A DNA stretch of 64,000 bases from Oegoconia quadripuncta. Taxonomy: Eukaryota > Arthropoda > Insecta > Lepidoptera > Autostichidae. The DNA is taken from NCBI GenBank assembly GCA_949316235.1, contig OX438748.1, forward strand, positions 35,556,036 through 35,620,035. Reading direction: 5' to 3'. The first letter of the stretch is position 1, and each line of letters opens with the position of its first letter. Positions 18,381 to 30,424 of the stretch are shown one piece after another. Under the pieces are notes generated by a model. The model was given only the letters and a program-made list of their open reading frames with translations, was not told where the DNA came from and made no database searches. The translations under genes were made by a program, and so were the position numbers.

Positions 18381-18708
18381 AAAGCCTGTTTCAATAAAAG
18401 CAACATTTCGAATTTCGTGCTTGTTATCCTCAGGAGACCAAGCGCAGAACAATGTAAATATAAAAGCCTGTTTCAATAAAAGCAACATTTCGAATTTCGT
18501 GCTTGTTATCCTCAGGACACCAAGCGCAGAACAATGTAAATATAAAAGCCTGTTTCAATAAAAGCAACATTTCGAATTTCGTGCTTGTTATCCTCAGGAG
18601 ACCAAGCGCAGAACAATGTAAATATAAAAGCCTGTTTCAATAAAAGCAACATTTCGAATTTCGTGCTTGTTATCCTCAGGAGACCAAGCGCAGAACAATG
18701 TAAAATTA
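18381..18708 (+). repeat. 82-bp minisatellite, four copies, in a CR1-type tail
   Basis: The unit AAAGCCTGTTTCAATAAAAG...GAACAATGTAAATAT starts at 18381, 18463, 18545 and 18627, almost without differences. After the last unit the sequence continues TATTAAGTGTACCCTGCGTG, which is the 3' end of the CR1-type LINE family seen at 23317-23683. Confidence 0.92.
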
Positions 18709-21700
18709 GACTATATTAAGTGTACCCTGCGTGTAAGAAAGAATTTATGACTTTTTTGAATTACATTATGTATGACTTTAAGATAAAAATAACATATTTT
18801 TAAAACGTATTTCAAACCCCATTTTCAATAATATATTCGGGTGTGTGATAAGAAAGTTCTACAACTATATACCACAGTTCATGCCGATAGGAACTACTCC
18901 TGAGATAAACAGGTGTGACGGACAGACAGACAGAAATTACCCCCATAAGGGTCTATTCCTAAGAATAATTTCAATCCAAGAATTATACAAACATTTCTGG
19001 GTTAGAGCAAAAGTCGTAAATCAAACAAATTCAATTTACCAACATGAACTTAATGTAGATATGAATAACAACTAAATACAACTATTTTTTAATCTTCGAC
19101 CCATTGTCTTAATTCTAAGTAAAGGTGATGCTAACCTCACGTCCAAATCATAAATAATCCGTCACACAGACGCCATAGAAAGTTTATCACCAGACTTATT
19201 GGGTTAAGACCAACGTGGTTACGGCATGGGAAAGGCAAACCGCGGACCGTGGAACGAGATAATAGTAATTGATTAAATTATGGAAATAACTAGCGATCTG
19301 ACAGTAAAAGTGTAATTTATCATGAAATAGAAATCCGTCCGGAGCCAAAAATAGATGAGCTCAAAATGACAGATCTTAGAGATATGGTAAGTATAACATT
19401 ACCCATTCTTGGTTCAGCGATTCTGTCAAAAGTTATATCTGTTGAAATGAAACCTGTAAATTTGAGCCATTATTTCCAAATTAAGTTGGTAATTAAGTGT
19501 CTTCCAATGTTAATATAAGGATTCGTAAAACAATAATCAGTTTTAATATCAGTGAACGGATATCTTTTGAAACATTGAGACATTCGTCAGATTCGTTGTT
19601 TTTATATATCGATAAAACAATGACTGGATTTTAAAGGAAAGGAAAGAAATAGAATTTGGTTTAAATTTATCGTTAGCTTTGAAATCATTATTATCAAATT
19701 CAAATAGGGCCTGTTTGTCTCTAGATTTTTAATAGCGAAGAAGTTCGTTTGACTGCTCAGTAATTTCTTTGTAATCTGCAAAGCTTTTCGAACTTTATTT
19801 ATTTCAACGTAAGGTAGCATGATATCGTTTGTTGAATTCCAATTTAAATCTATTGAAAATAATAATATTTCTCTGTCAGTCAGTGATTTTATATTTTTTT
19901 AGAGCCAGTCGAAGTACACCAAGCATTTTTGTCATTCAGGAAGTCACTCATTTTGTAATAATGCTGTTTTGACATGATCTTGAAATTGTTTCTCATTTAT
20001 GTGACGACAATTTATTATTTTAACAGACCACCCTGTACGTATTAATGCTCTGCAATCTTTTGATTATAGTTGTCGTGAGTTTAATACTAATGGTATAATG
20101 TTGTAACTATGTGTCCAATACAGGAAGAGTGGGGATTCCTATCACAAGTAAATTATATTACTTAATAGAAGCCGTCTTATATTATATTTGGATAAATAAC
20201 TATATTAAAATGACACACTACTTAAATACGTAACAGATTTAGAAATCTATTAACACGTGCTTCATTATGAATATTGATAAGATGACTGAATTCCGTGATC
20301 TGCGGAAGTCATGGTTATAGAGGCAAGGCCAAAGGTTAGGAAAGCGACCGTGGCCATGAAAGTTCGGTCGATGATCTTTGAAATTGCTCCGTCATCTGAT
20401 GATAATTTATTATTGCTGAAACTGAGAGTTTGATGCGCAAGTGTTGCCTTAGTTTGGTGGAATTTGGGATTCTTTTGCGTGTGTCATTATTTGCGTTAGT
20501 AATAGCATAGGAAAAAATTGATAGTTAAAGGCTATTAAAAGGCCTTAATATTTTTTTTTTATTTAATGCTGTAAATAAGTAATTTGACAAAAAATAAAGG
20601 TTAAACAAATTCTTCGAAAACTTATATTTCAATCTGGAAATAGATCGGTTGATATACGCTACCTAGTTTCCCTCAATTTAAAAAAGCATTGAACTTTGAC
20701 TTAAAATTAGGTACCAATTAAAGCTTCTGAACTCGATTGTATTATTTTTGCTGTAATTATGCGTCTAAAAATAAAAAGCACACGTTTTAGTAGGTACCTA
20801 CCGAACTAACTTAATATTATATATTGAGTATTTGCTTATATATTTGTGTTTATATATTCCGTGTTTTTATTTTTAATAAGAGACTCATAAATTTAAGCAT
20901 TGTTACCCTGCCTGCTTAGCCTGCAAGCCATGTTTTTAATTTCCATGTTTGTTGATGTGCAATAAAGAATATTTCTATTGTATTGTATTCGTTTTTTTAT
21001 ATTAATAAAAAGTAACTATCAAAATTATAATATACACATTTTGCGCATAACCTTGAATTGTAATTAAAGCGTTTTCCCACAACACAATGAAGTCACGTAA
21101 CTATACCATTTCATAACAAGTTCGCTGTCCCACCCTTTCAGAGTACAATAGACAAAGTAGAATTATATCTTTAAATCCGCATCAATGCGTTCTCATCAAC
21201 AGTTTGAGCACGAACAAAAACATCCAATTACGTAAATTGGAACGCGGTGATATAACATTTTGAATGTGTATTGAATACTTATTGTATTGAATTCAAATTA
21301 TGTGTACGTTGTAGCTGCAAATGGTTTATTCTGGCATAACATTTCAATATCAAGTTTAATTTCGAAGTAGATTATTATATTCATTTGGCAGTTTGTTAAA
21401 AAAATACATAGATATAGCCGAACACACAACTCTTTTTTATATTTTTTTTTTTTTTTTTATTAAAATCGGTCGGAGTAAATAGATATTAGACTTTCTGCGA
21501 TTGATTGTATAGGTACCGTTGATTGTTACTGAAGCGTTTTCAATCAAACAGATCTCTACATTGTTTTTATATGAGTATAAATCTCTTTTCAGAGTAAGAG
21601 AGAACGATTGCGTCATAATTTGGTAGGGTTCTTGCTTTTTTATGATTCCGTACTCAACAAGGAATCCTTATCGCTTCGGCATGTCTGTATGTCTGTCCAA

Positions 21701-21718
21701 GGCTTAGCTAGAGGCTAC
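18709..21718. other. Long stretch with few recognisable features
   Basis: The least repetitive part of the window. Weak items: an exon-like segment at 19293-19386 with a strong splice donor (see findings), the repeat at 20108-20175 shared with 13905-13985, a LINE-like tail GTGCAATAAAGAATATTTCTATTGTATTG at 20955-20990, and a T tract near 21440. No gene can be supported. Confidence 0.5.
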
Positions 21719-21830
21719 ATATCGGATGGATTGTGTGAGGGATGACATGAATGAAAAGGGCATGAATGGATGAAAAAGACGTACTGCGTCTACCCCAAAG
21801 AAATTAAGACCAATGAAGATGATGATGTTG
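21719..21830 (+). pseudogene. RTE-like LINE tail
   Basis: GATGGATTGTGTGAGGGATG ... AAAAAGACGTACTGCG ... CCCCAAAG ends in GATGATGATG. In broken frames it reads like WMDCVRDDMNEKG and KKTYC.DPK, the end of an RTE-like RT. The same tail lies reversed at 34130-34310. Confidence 0.6.
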
Positions 21831-21850
21831 AGATCATTAAATAGAAATTA

Positions 21851-22115
21851 GACGAACTGTTTGGTGTAGTGGTTAGCAACTCTGGCCACTATACCAAAAG
21901 GTTGCGGGTTCGAATCTCGCTAGGGGCATATGTTTGTGTGATGAATACGGATATTTGTACCCGAGTTATGGATGTTTTCATTTATAATAAGTATTTATTT
22001 ACAAAAAAAAATGTATTTATGTGGTATATCAACCATCTGGTATCCACAACACAAGCCTGTAGTTGCTTACTGTGGAACTAGATGGCGCTGTGTGTATGTC
22101 TAAGGAAAAAAAAAA
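21851..22115 (+). repeat. SINE-A copy 2, full length
   Basis: Head TTTGGTGTAGTGGTTAGCAA and GGTTCGAATCTCGC, body CCCGAGTTATGGATGTTTTC, then GGTATCCACAACACAAGCCT, which corresponds to the site hit by the R1-type element in copy 1, and ACTAGATGGCGCTGTGTGTA. A reference copy for reconstructing the nest at 5.2-10.3 kb. Confidence 0.9.
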
Positions 22116-22295
22116 GAACAATCTTAACTATGGACCACCTATGAAATTGATTTCAAGTTCAATACCAACTCTACTGAAGTGTATGATACAACTTATTTTT
22201 TTTTTCTCGATTTCAGGGTTGATCTGAAAAGTTGTCCAGCTTGATTGTCTGAATAACCATACCAAAATTTCGAGGGTGAATAAAAAATCACTCAG

Positions 22296-22720
22296 TTTTT
22301 TTATGCACAACTGGTTAGCACAAGACCTCAATCACACCTGATGTTAAGTGAAGATGAGGCCGAAAGTAATGACTCGGACACCCCATTTTATTTGGGGAAC
22401 TGGCTATCTTTGCGACACCGAAAACTATCCAATGCATACCTACTGAGTTATATTAAGTTCCACATTTTTAAATTGTGTTATAATAGTACATAGGTAACAA
22501 TTAAATGTATTTTTTAAGTGTCGCTAAATGGATCAAATAAAGTTTTCTTATTCTTATTCTTATTCTTATCTTATCGGCAACCGGAACATAACAATGCTAT
22601 TAACATAGCTGTTTAGGGGCAGATTTGGATAAGATACAGTACCTACCCGGGTGGGGATCGAACCCGCGACCTCCGATTCGTAAACCCTATGTTGGTTACA
22701 TTGAGCCATGGAGGCGGTTT
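22296..22720 (-). repeat. SINE-C, split by a LINE tail
   Basis: The tail part (TTATGCACAACTGGTTAGCA to GGGGAACTGGCTATCTTTGC) and the head part (GGCAACCGGAACATAACAAT to CCATGGAGGCGGTT) are separated by about 150 bp at 22412-22565. That insert ends AATAAAGTTTTCTTATTCTTATTCTT, a LINE 3' end with TTCTTA repeats. The box B region GGGGATCGAACCC is intact. Confidence 0.8.
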
Positions 22721-23316
22721 GCAATGTTTTTTTTTTTTTGTCTTCGGAATACTTCGTTAGCGCGATGTAGGATTCGCGTTTTGATTGGTCGGCGTGTGTA
22801 ATCCATATACTCAATCATGACCTACGAAGTTAGGTATAACTGAGGCTTAGATTAAACCTCTCGCCTGTACAAAGTATATTTTCCCATTCGCTCACCCCCC
22901 CGACTTAAGATCCAATAATGTAAGAGAAATGGCAATCCAATCAAACCTTTCGCCGCAACCATTCGCCTTCCGATAATTAACAATGGCGCTCGGAGCATGC
23001 GCGCGCGCATTGCCATTGTATTTGTGGTCAAATGTACTTTCACCTGCTTTGCTCGGTCATGCCGCGAGGGTGACCACAGGTTTACAGGTTTATAGCTATC
23101 GAACAACTACAATAACCAAAAAAAGACGCCATATTGGTGTTTTTAGCAGAAACTGTACGACACTCTGGAAACCAAGGGAACTATATACGTCACAGTACAT
23201 TTTTGAAAATCTATAATATATGTCAAAAAAAATATAGCATCATTTAGTAAAAATAGTGATAAACATGATGTCAATACAAGAAATAAAGATAAACTTGCAG
23301 GTCATATATAAGTCGC
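22721..23316. other. No gene recognised
   Basis: Includes a short GC-richer part with alternating CGCGCGCG near 23000. No frame or repeat could be assigned. Confidence 0.45.
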
Positions 23317-23683
23317 CTCCGCAAAGTCAGTAATTTTTTCAATAAGGTTCCTGTTGATGTACAAAATCTTCTTTATTAAGAAGCTTATTAAGAAAGCATA
23401 TTATAAAATATCAGATTATTTAGATGATAAACATTCATGGACATAACCAGCCCATTCGCATAACCAGGCTACTTCACAATTAATAATGAAATATTATAAT
23501 ATAAAATAACAATTAATACATATAAACCTTTTTTTAAAAGAGCAACCTCTCAAGTTTCTTGCTTGTTCTTCTCAGGGGAAAATTGCCTTTTGAACAAGCA
23601 GTAGCTTTAAAAATGTAAAATCTGACTATTTTAAGTGTACCCTGTGTACCTACAAAATAAAGCATTTTTGATTTGATTTGATA
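23317..23683 (+). repeat. CR1-type LINE 3' end
   Basis: TCCTGTTGATGTACAAAATC ... GTTTCTTGCTTGTTCTTCTC ... AAGTGTACCCTGTGTACCTA, AATAAA, then TTTTTGATTTGATTTGAT. The GATTT-type tail matches that of the near-complete element at 36141-40269. Reversed copy at 25985; further copies at 41455 and 49245. Confidence 0.8.
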
Positions 23684-23746
23684 CTTTGTAGGTACTTCAC
23701 AATTGGTCAAGTCGTTCAGGCTGACACACTAGGTAACATAGATATA

Positions 23747-24127
23747 CAGGGTGTATTTTAATTCGTGTTTACTGGTGACCCCACTCCTGATTGCAAACAA
23801 CTTTTCCCCAAGGAACCATAGCCGAATTCGATCAAACAATTATCGATTGCCAATAAAATGTAAACCATTCTAAAACCACCTTTAGTATAAAGTCCAACAA
23901 TTTTCGGCTGAATTCGGCTATGGTTCATAATGAAAAGTAATCAGAGATGGAATCACCAGCCAAAAATTGTTGAACTTCCATAGTAAAAGTGGTTTCAGAA
24001 TGGTTTACTTTGTATGGGTAATCGAAAATGTTTTGATCAATCAATCTTGATTACAATCAATCAATCTTGATTACAATCAATTGATCTTGATTACAATCAA
24101 TTGGTTGTTTCTTTCTATTTCACCCTG
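23747..24127. mobile_element. Foldback MITE with CAGGGTG ends
   Basis: CAGGGTG at the left and CACCCTG at the right. Inside, segments 23860-23910 and 23957-24007 are 51-nt near-perfect inverted repeats, and CATAGCCGAATTCG / CGAATTCGGCTATG-type words pair near them. Three copies of a CTTGATTACAATCAAT word lie at 24040-24105. TA precedes the left end; the right flank is GTGTA, so the TSD is uncertain. Confidence 0.65.
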
Positions 24128-24380
24128 TGTATGTACTCTAAAACATTACCCACCTTTCTGGGGCAGTCGCATAAACATAAATATTTCCAGACCATACACC
24201 AATTACTACCGTTGGGTACATTCAAGCGTGAATTTAAACTATACTTATTAGATAAACAAAAAATGGAAACTTGCATTATTGATATATAGTATTCTGTATA
24301 TTTTAAATAACTATAGTACCTATATGTATATACATTTGTGTATCAATATATCTACAATAAATATCTGCAATAAATATTAA
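24128..24380 (+). pseudogene. LINE C-terminal end and tail
   Basis: The frame encodes TIHQLLPLGTFKREFKLYLL then DKQKMETC and a stop at 24287. The LGTFKR.LK.YLL pattern ends many LINE RTs. The 3' UTR finishes with TCTACAATAAATATCTGCAA near 24350. Confidence 0.5.
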
Positions 24381-25984
24381 TTAAGCACTAAAATTATATT
24401 AAAATGGGTAGTTGATATGGAGAGTTGTGTTAATATTAAGTATCATGCAGTGGCACCACTCTGCCTTTTGGCTCCACAGAATACCAGCATCGTGGTTGTC
24501 CCAACCCGACACCTGCTGAGTGGAGATAAGATAAGATTTTTGGATTTAGAAACCTATAGTATAACTATAAGTATGTGTTATTGTTGACCAGTGTCAGTGC
24601 ATCATTTGGAGGCTCCGCTGAAAACGGCTACAACCCATGCTGAGTTGGAGACCTTTGTGACTCCACCTTGCGAGACCGACAATTAGACGGCAAACACAAT
24701 GTTTACGTTGTCTAGTGTCTCGACTATGTAATACTTTGTGTCATGAGATGAGTTTAAATAATTTTTTTTTCCTTTCAATTATCTAGTTCCAAAACTAGGC
24801 AAAGTAAAGTAATAATTTACAAATAATATTATGCATCAATATAATATCTAATTTATTGCATATAAAAAAGATAATTACAACGATACTTTATACCATAAGT
24901 ACACAAAGAATTTTGTACATATTTACAAAAAAGAAATAGTAAATACACATTTACAAATTAAAAAATAATAAATATGAAAAACACACATTTACAAATTAAA
25001 AAATTGTCCCAGATCTTGGGACGGAAGGGTGCATCAATTACAAGACAAACAATATTATCCATTCGAACTGGGGTTGTAACTTCACCTTTTTACGTTGACT
25101 CCATAACTATATTTATTTCTGTCACTGGTACAATATAGAATAAAGAAGCTATTAGGTGTTGGTAGCCCTGTATTTGTCTAGCCGATGCCACGGGGTCAGC
25201 GACCTCCATTGGAGAGAGCTATCTTCTTTCGCGTAAGTGGATAGTTACTTCCTTGCTGAAGAAGCTGGCTCATTTAGTTCCATACATACTTTGAAGTTCA
25301 AATTTTTTGAAATTAACCGACCGATTCTAATGATACTCCATCGTTCGAAATTTTCAAGAAAAGAGTAATTATTTGTCTTCATTGTCCTCAGTATTATAGT
25401 AATTATTTGTTATTTACCGTAATATGGGTATTGATAATGTATATATTTATACTTCGTACTATAATGTATGTTGGATAGGTAATGTGGTATATTAATGTTA
25501 TTTATTCGGTATTTTTTTTATAGGTGTTACCTAAAATAATTTTCAAATATTGTGTACACTATTAACTGCCCAATCCAATTAACACTATGTATCTCTAAGG
25601 TTTGCTGCTAGAAAACTCTATCGGAGTTAAGCTAGCCTTTGTACATTGTATATACAATGCATATTTCTGTAACAATTTTGTGTATAATAAAGATATTAAG
25701 AAACTTTATACTTATGAGCAGGATACATAGATCTAAAAAGTTAGTAGGAAACATTTTCAAAATATCGAATTTAAAAGAATATATATTTTTCTTGTATATT
25801 TTTTTTTTATTTTTTTTTCATCTTATAAAGAGTCATTTTAATGACTATGTCGCTCTGTAATGAGTAATGAATGATGCAGTGGATATTAAAGCCCTATTAT
25901 TTTAACCGATAATTTATATAACGATTTGGCCATTTCTGATATAGGGAATATCAATATTACACCCCCTACAGATTCAAGTAGGTG
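24381..25984. other. No gene recognised
   Basis: AT-rich. 24450-24730 contains GGCACCACTCTGCCTTTTGG and further moderately GC-rich text that may be LINE 3' UTR, unplaced. Confidence 0.45.
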
Positions 25985-26640
25985 GTAAAATCAAAATCAA
26001 AAAATGCTTTATTTTGTAGGTACACAGGGTACACTTAAAATAGTCAGATTTTACATTTTTAAAGCTACTGCTTGTTCAAAAGGCAATTTTCCCCTGAGAA
26101 GAACAAGCAAGAAACTCGAGAGGTCGCTCTTTTAAAGAAAGGTTTTTATATTAGAAAATTATTATTTTATATTATAATATTTCATTATTAATTGTGAAAT
26201 AGCCTGGTTATGCGAACGGGCTGGTTATGTCCATGATTGTTTATCATCTAAATAATCTGATATTTTATAATATGCTTTCTTAATAAGTTTCTGTTTTATA
26301 GTATCTTTAAATTTATTGAAAGGAAGATTTTGCATATCAACAGGAACTTTATTGAAAAAGCGTATACATAACCCTTTGAATGAATTACTGACTTTGTGGA
26401 GGCGACTTATGTGATCTGCAAGTTTATCTTTATTTCTAGTATTGACATCATGTTTATCACTATTTTTCCTAAATGATGCTATATTTTTTTTGACATAATA
26501 TTAGATTTTCAAAAATGTACTGTGACGAAAAGGTTAGAATATTATATTCTTTAAATCTGTCTCTAAGTGACACTGCAGGTCTCAATTGATAAATTGCGCG
26601 AACGGCTCGTTTTTGTAAATATTAATTTGCTTCATTTCGG
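25985..26640 (-). repeat. CR1-type LINE 3' end with degraded coding part
   Basis: Reverse orientation of the family at 23317: tail AAAATCAAAATCAAAAAATG, TTTATTTTGTAGGTACACAG. On the minus strand the broken upstream part still reads like KRAVRAIYQLR and HDVNTRNKDKL, matching the C-terminus of the 36385-39165 protein. Confidence 0.75.
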
Positions 26641-27414
26641 ACACGGAGTAGTACCTAATCAAGATATGAAAAACGTCTTCTATTCTTGAATAATTTTAAA
26701 TGTTTGGTTCTCTGACAGACCGACGGTCATGAAAGATCTGGACACAATATTATATAGATTGGAACCGCAAAAATTGGATCCGGTGTCGGCCATTAGAAAG
26801 GAATGGAGGCTGCGAAGAAAATGATCATTTTCACCACATGAATGTATACTCCATTAAGCATCTGATTTACACGATGTATTTTGCTAGAGTGGCTGAAGAT
26901 AATTTGTCAGCGATTTCTAGGTCACGGTAGTCTGTTGGATGGTGACGGAACTTACAGAGATTGAGGTGTACGTTCGAAGCTTCGCAAAGAATTAATTCTA
27001 ATTGAAAAAGTTTAGTAGGTTTATATTTAATGTTAGTTTAATTTTATTTGGTTATTTTCCTTTTTTTTTATAATTTGTTGTAGTATTTCATTTGCACACA
27101 ATTTGCTGTTAAACCTCAAAATTACTCCGTTTCCTACTTCTATGCTCAGGTTGAAAGAGATCTCTTAAAGAGATAAGTCCGCCTTTGTACATGACCTATT
27201 GTTTGTAGGTACAAGTTATTAGCTTCACTTGTATTAGCTTCAATTTTAACCTAACTTCTATGTATATGTAGTTCTGATGACAATACTATTATTTGGTATC
27301 TTGGAGCTGATCTGACGATGGAGCCAGAGGTAGATGGTGGAACTCTTCAGTAGCTACTAGTGAACTCCGAGGTTGGGCTCATATGATATTGCACTTGGTA
27401 CCGAGGGCCTGATG
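26641..27414. other. No gene; LINE tail fragment
   Basis: 26719-26822 holds a short exon-like frame after a TTCTCTGACAG (see findings). 27140-27200 (TTAAAGAGATAAGTCCGCCT) resembles the LINE 3' UTR at 640-775. Confidence 0.4.
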
Positions 27415-28428
27415 AGCAACGGGTTCGTACTTGACCTCAATCACACCTGATGTTAAGTGAAGATGAGGTCGAAGGTGGAAGCGTACTGACCCGGAAACCC
27501 CAACAGATTTGGGGACTGGCTATCTTATGGCTACTGCATGGCTATTTTAGTTATTTCCACAGTATTATGTCTTACGATATTTTGCTTTGGGGACGAGCAG
27601 CTGACATAGAACATATTTTTATTTTGCAAAAGAGAGCAATACGAGCAATTTATAATCTGCGTCGACATGACTCTGTCCGGGACAGGTTTAAAGAAATTAA
27701 TATTTTTATTGTTTTTTCACTGTTTATTTACGAAAATATTATGTACGTTCGAAAAAATATTTCTGCGTTCCCGAAAAATAGTGACAAGCATAATTTAAAT
27801 TTGAGATATAAGAACAAATTGGCTACCCCTATGTTCAGACTAAGCAAAGTTAATACATCATTTGTGGGACACTGTATACGCTTTTATAACCTTATACCTG
27901 AGAATATCATTAATCTAAATGAGAAAAATTTTAAAGATTATGTCAAAATAACATTGCAAAAAATGGTTATTAGCAAAAAAGGGTTATTATAAAATTAGCG
28001 ACTACCTGAATGACAAACACGCTTGGTGTACTTCGACCAGCTCCCCAAAATTATAAAATTGTATTAGTTATATACTTGATTTAAAAAAAAAAGAACAATG
28101 ATCCTGTGGGTTTCTTGCGCCGCTTCTTTTCCCACAGATGAATTCCCTTTCCGAAGCGGTGGTAGCTTGGACATACCGACTGACAGACAAATGCAATAAA
28201 CTTTTATTTCCAGTAGATTTAAATTGACATTCAACAAATGATATCATGTTACGTTGAAATAAATGCTTGAAATTTGAAGTTGAAGTTTATCTCTGACAAC
28301 CGGAACACAACAATGCTATTAACATTGATGCTTGGCGGCAGATTTAGATAAGATGGTGGTGGCTAGCCAGGCGGACATTTAAAATGCCCTACCACCAACC
28401 AAACCGAGTACTTAAACATGTAGCCCAT
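27415..28428 (-). repeat. SINE-C split by a CR1-type fragment
   Basis: Tail half 27415-27535 (to GGGGACTGGCTATCTTAT) and second half 28287-28428 (TTATCTCTGACAACCGGAAC onward) join to the normal SINE-C order. The duplicated word at the break is only about TTAT. The tRNA head is missing beyond 28428. Confidence 0.85.
27536..28286 (+). pseudogene. CR1-type LINE, 5'-truncated RT C-terminus
   Basis: Encodes YFSYFHSIMSYDILLWGRAA, LQKRAIRAIYNLRRHDSVRD, MYVRKNISAFPKNSDKHNLN, FRLSKVNTSFVGHCIRFYNL to about 27992. This is the same C-terminal segment as residues after 770 of the 36385-39165 protein but clearly diverged in sequence, so another subfamily. The tail AATAAATGCTTGAAATTTGAAGTTGAAG shows TTGAAG repeats. 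All catalytic parts were lost by 5' truncation on insertion into SINE-C. Confidence 0.85.
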
Positions 28429-29592
28429 ATGTAAATATATAAACATATAATCGTTCACGAAAAATAGCGCGATAAATTTTTTTTTACTTCAGCTAAATTA
28501 AAGCTAAACCAAAACCAAAAACGTTACGTTCAAACGTAAAACCGTTGTAAAATAGTGCCATAGGGAAGTCACTGAAAAGGCGGAATGTAGAGAAGAGTGG
28601 AAAGGACTCCATCGACAGGAGCATAGCTCTTAAATAGAAGAGAGGGATGTATCATCTTAAAAGTAACAGTGACCTAAATAAATGTAATATAATCTATTTT
28701 CATAGTTTGGTTAAAAGTCACAAGCTTCCAATTAAGAAGTCTATCATGGTGAATAAACAGTAGGTAGGCAGTAACAATGTGTGTTTGTTCAATTACTCTA
28801 TACGAACGTTTAAGTTATTCGAGAGCCATGTTCACCTTGCGCCCACATGACGTAAATTGACGACTTACTTAGCTATTACTGATGTAATAAAATAAGCTAT
28901 GCATACAAAAGCCTGGCTCAGAATGGAGAAGTGTGATTCCTTATTTATAACATTTTCCTCAAGCGACTACATAATTTTCTTCCTCTTCAAACTCTCATCA
29001 CCCTTGAAGATTCACTTCTGCTAACGCTTCACGACTATGCTGATGCAACTTCTTGATGCAACTGAGGACACTATAAACACTGTCTAAGGTTTGCTGGTAG
29101 AAAACGCTTACTTGTTCTAAACTACGCAACAGATTTCGATACGCTTTTCATTATCATTTAGGGAATTTCTTTCGGAAGGATATTATCACACAAATCACAC
29201 TAATACCATAATAAAAAAAATAACTATACCATAAATAAATTTTAAATTACTGGATGAGTTTTTTTACCGTAAGGAAAAACATAGGGCATATTAGGTAAGT
29301 GAAATAGAAGGTGTTGACAAAGGTACTTTTTTTTTTAAACTCTCATCATCATATCAGCCACATGACGTCCACAGCTGAACATAGGCTTCTCCCATATTAT
29401 CCAGAGCGACCGGTTGGAAGCGGCCTTCATCCAACGCTTCCTACGACCTTCATAAGGTCGTTCATCCATCTTGAGAGTATACCTTCCACTCTTTATATAC
29501 TTTTGTATACTTTTACATTATATAAGCCACTTGTTAAGAAAAATATTTATGAGAAAAACTTCTTTAATATGGTATTTCAATATTTAATAGTA
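28429..29592. other. No gene; two LINE tails
   Basis: 28573-28640 (GAATGTAGAGAAGAGTGGAA ... CGACAGGAGCATAGCTCT) is the same LINE end as 16860-16920. 29340-29480 (CATCATATCAGCCACATGAC ... CATAGGCTTCTCCC) is a reversed RTE-like 3' end. 29230-29315 shares GTGAGTTTTTTTACCG-like text and GGTAAGTGAAATAGAAG with 57425-57500. Confidence 0.5.
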
Positions 29593-29594
29593 TA

Positions 29595-30424
29595 CAGGGC
29601 GTCCCAAAGTTATGGGACATGAAGGGGAAGTACCTTAAATATCGTAGATAGTGAATTTTGCTCAAAGAAGACTTTATGTTATTTTTAAAAGTTAGTAATT
29701 CTGCATTCATAGATTTTCTAAAAATTATTTGCTTCGGCTGGGAATCGAACCGACTCAAATGTGAAAAAAAAAACACCCTACTTTTATGATGCCAATCGAA
29801 AGAATAGCTAAAAAATAATAACTCTGCCTAAGTAACATAGTATTTTAAAAGAAAGGAACAACGTGAAATTAATCATTTTAATCAAATAAAAAACATACAT
29901 GAAACTGCCGTAGTCAATTAAGTAGGTATTTTTTTGTAAATTAATTAATTAAATGCTCAAAATGTGATCCCTCTTGTCTTACGCAAATCGCCAATCTTTT
30001 AATGAGCCCGCTGCCTGTTGATTTTCTAATCATTTTATGGTGAACACTCGATGTGATATGGCACAATTCTGTTTGCAACTCGCCTACGTTCTCGTATCGC
30101 TTTTTGTATAGCATATCTTTCACGTATCCCCAAAAGAAGAAATCTAATCATTTTATGTTGTTCCTTTCTTTTAAAATACTATGTTACTTAGGCAGAGTTA
30201 TTATTTTTTAGCTATTCTTTCGATTGGCATCATAAAAGTAGGGTGTTTTTTTTTTCACATTTGAGTCGGTTCGATTCCCAGCCGAAGCAAATAATTTTTA
30301 GAAAATCTATGAATGCAGAATTACTAACTTTTAAAAATAACATAAAGTCTTCTTTGAGCAAAATTCACTATCTACGATATTTAAGGTACTTCCCCTTCAT
30401 GTCCCATAACTTTGGGACGCCCTG
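29595..30424. mobile_element. Tc1/mariner-type element with 268-bp inverted arms
   Basis: TA on each side (29593-29594, 30425-30426); ends CAGGGCGTCCCAAAGTTATG. Arms 29595-29862 and 30157-30424 are equal in length and appear identical, since the same peptide FDSQPKQIIFRKSMNAELLT is read from both. The 294-bp centre carries a transposase remnant (29941-30123). The identity of the arms suggests a recent origin or gene conversion. Confidence 0.9.
29941..30123 (-). pseudogene. Transposase C-terminal remnant
   Basis: 60 codons on the minus strand: KRYENVGELQTELCHITSSV, then SGLIKRLAICVRQEGSHFEH and LIN before the stop. R-L..C....G.HFEHL at the very C-terminus is typical of insect IS630/Tc1-mariner-like DDE transposases. 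The DDE catalytic core is deleted. It sits in the centre of the long-inverted-repeat element and indicates its parent. Confidence 0.65.

Noticed and set aside
18381..18708. CRISPR-like array
   Set aside because: Units are contiguous 82-bp tandem copies without unique spacers, inside a LINE tail of a eukaryotic genome.
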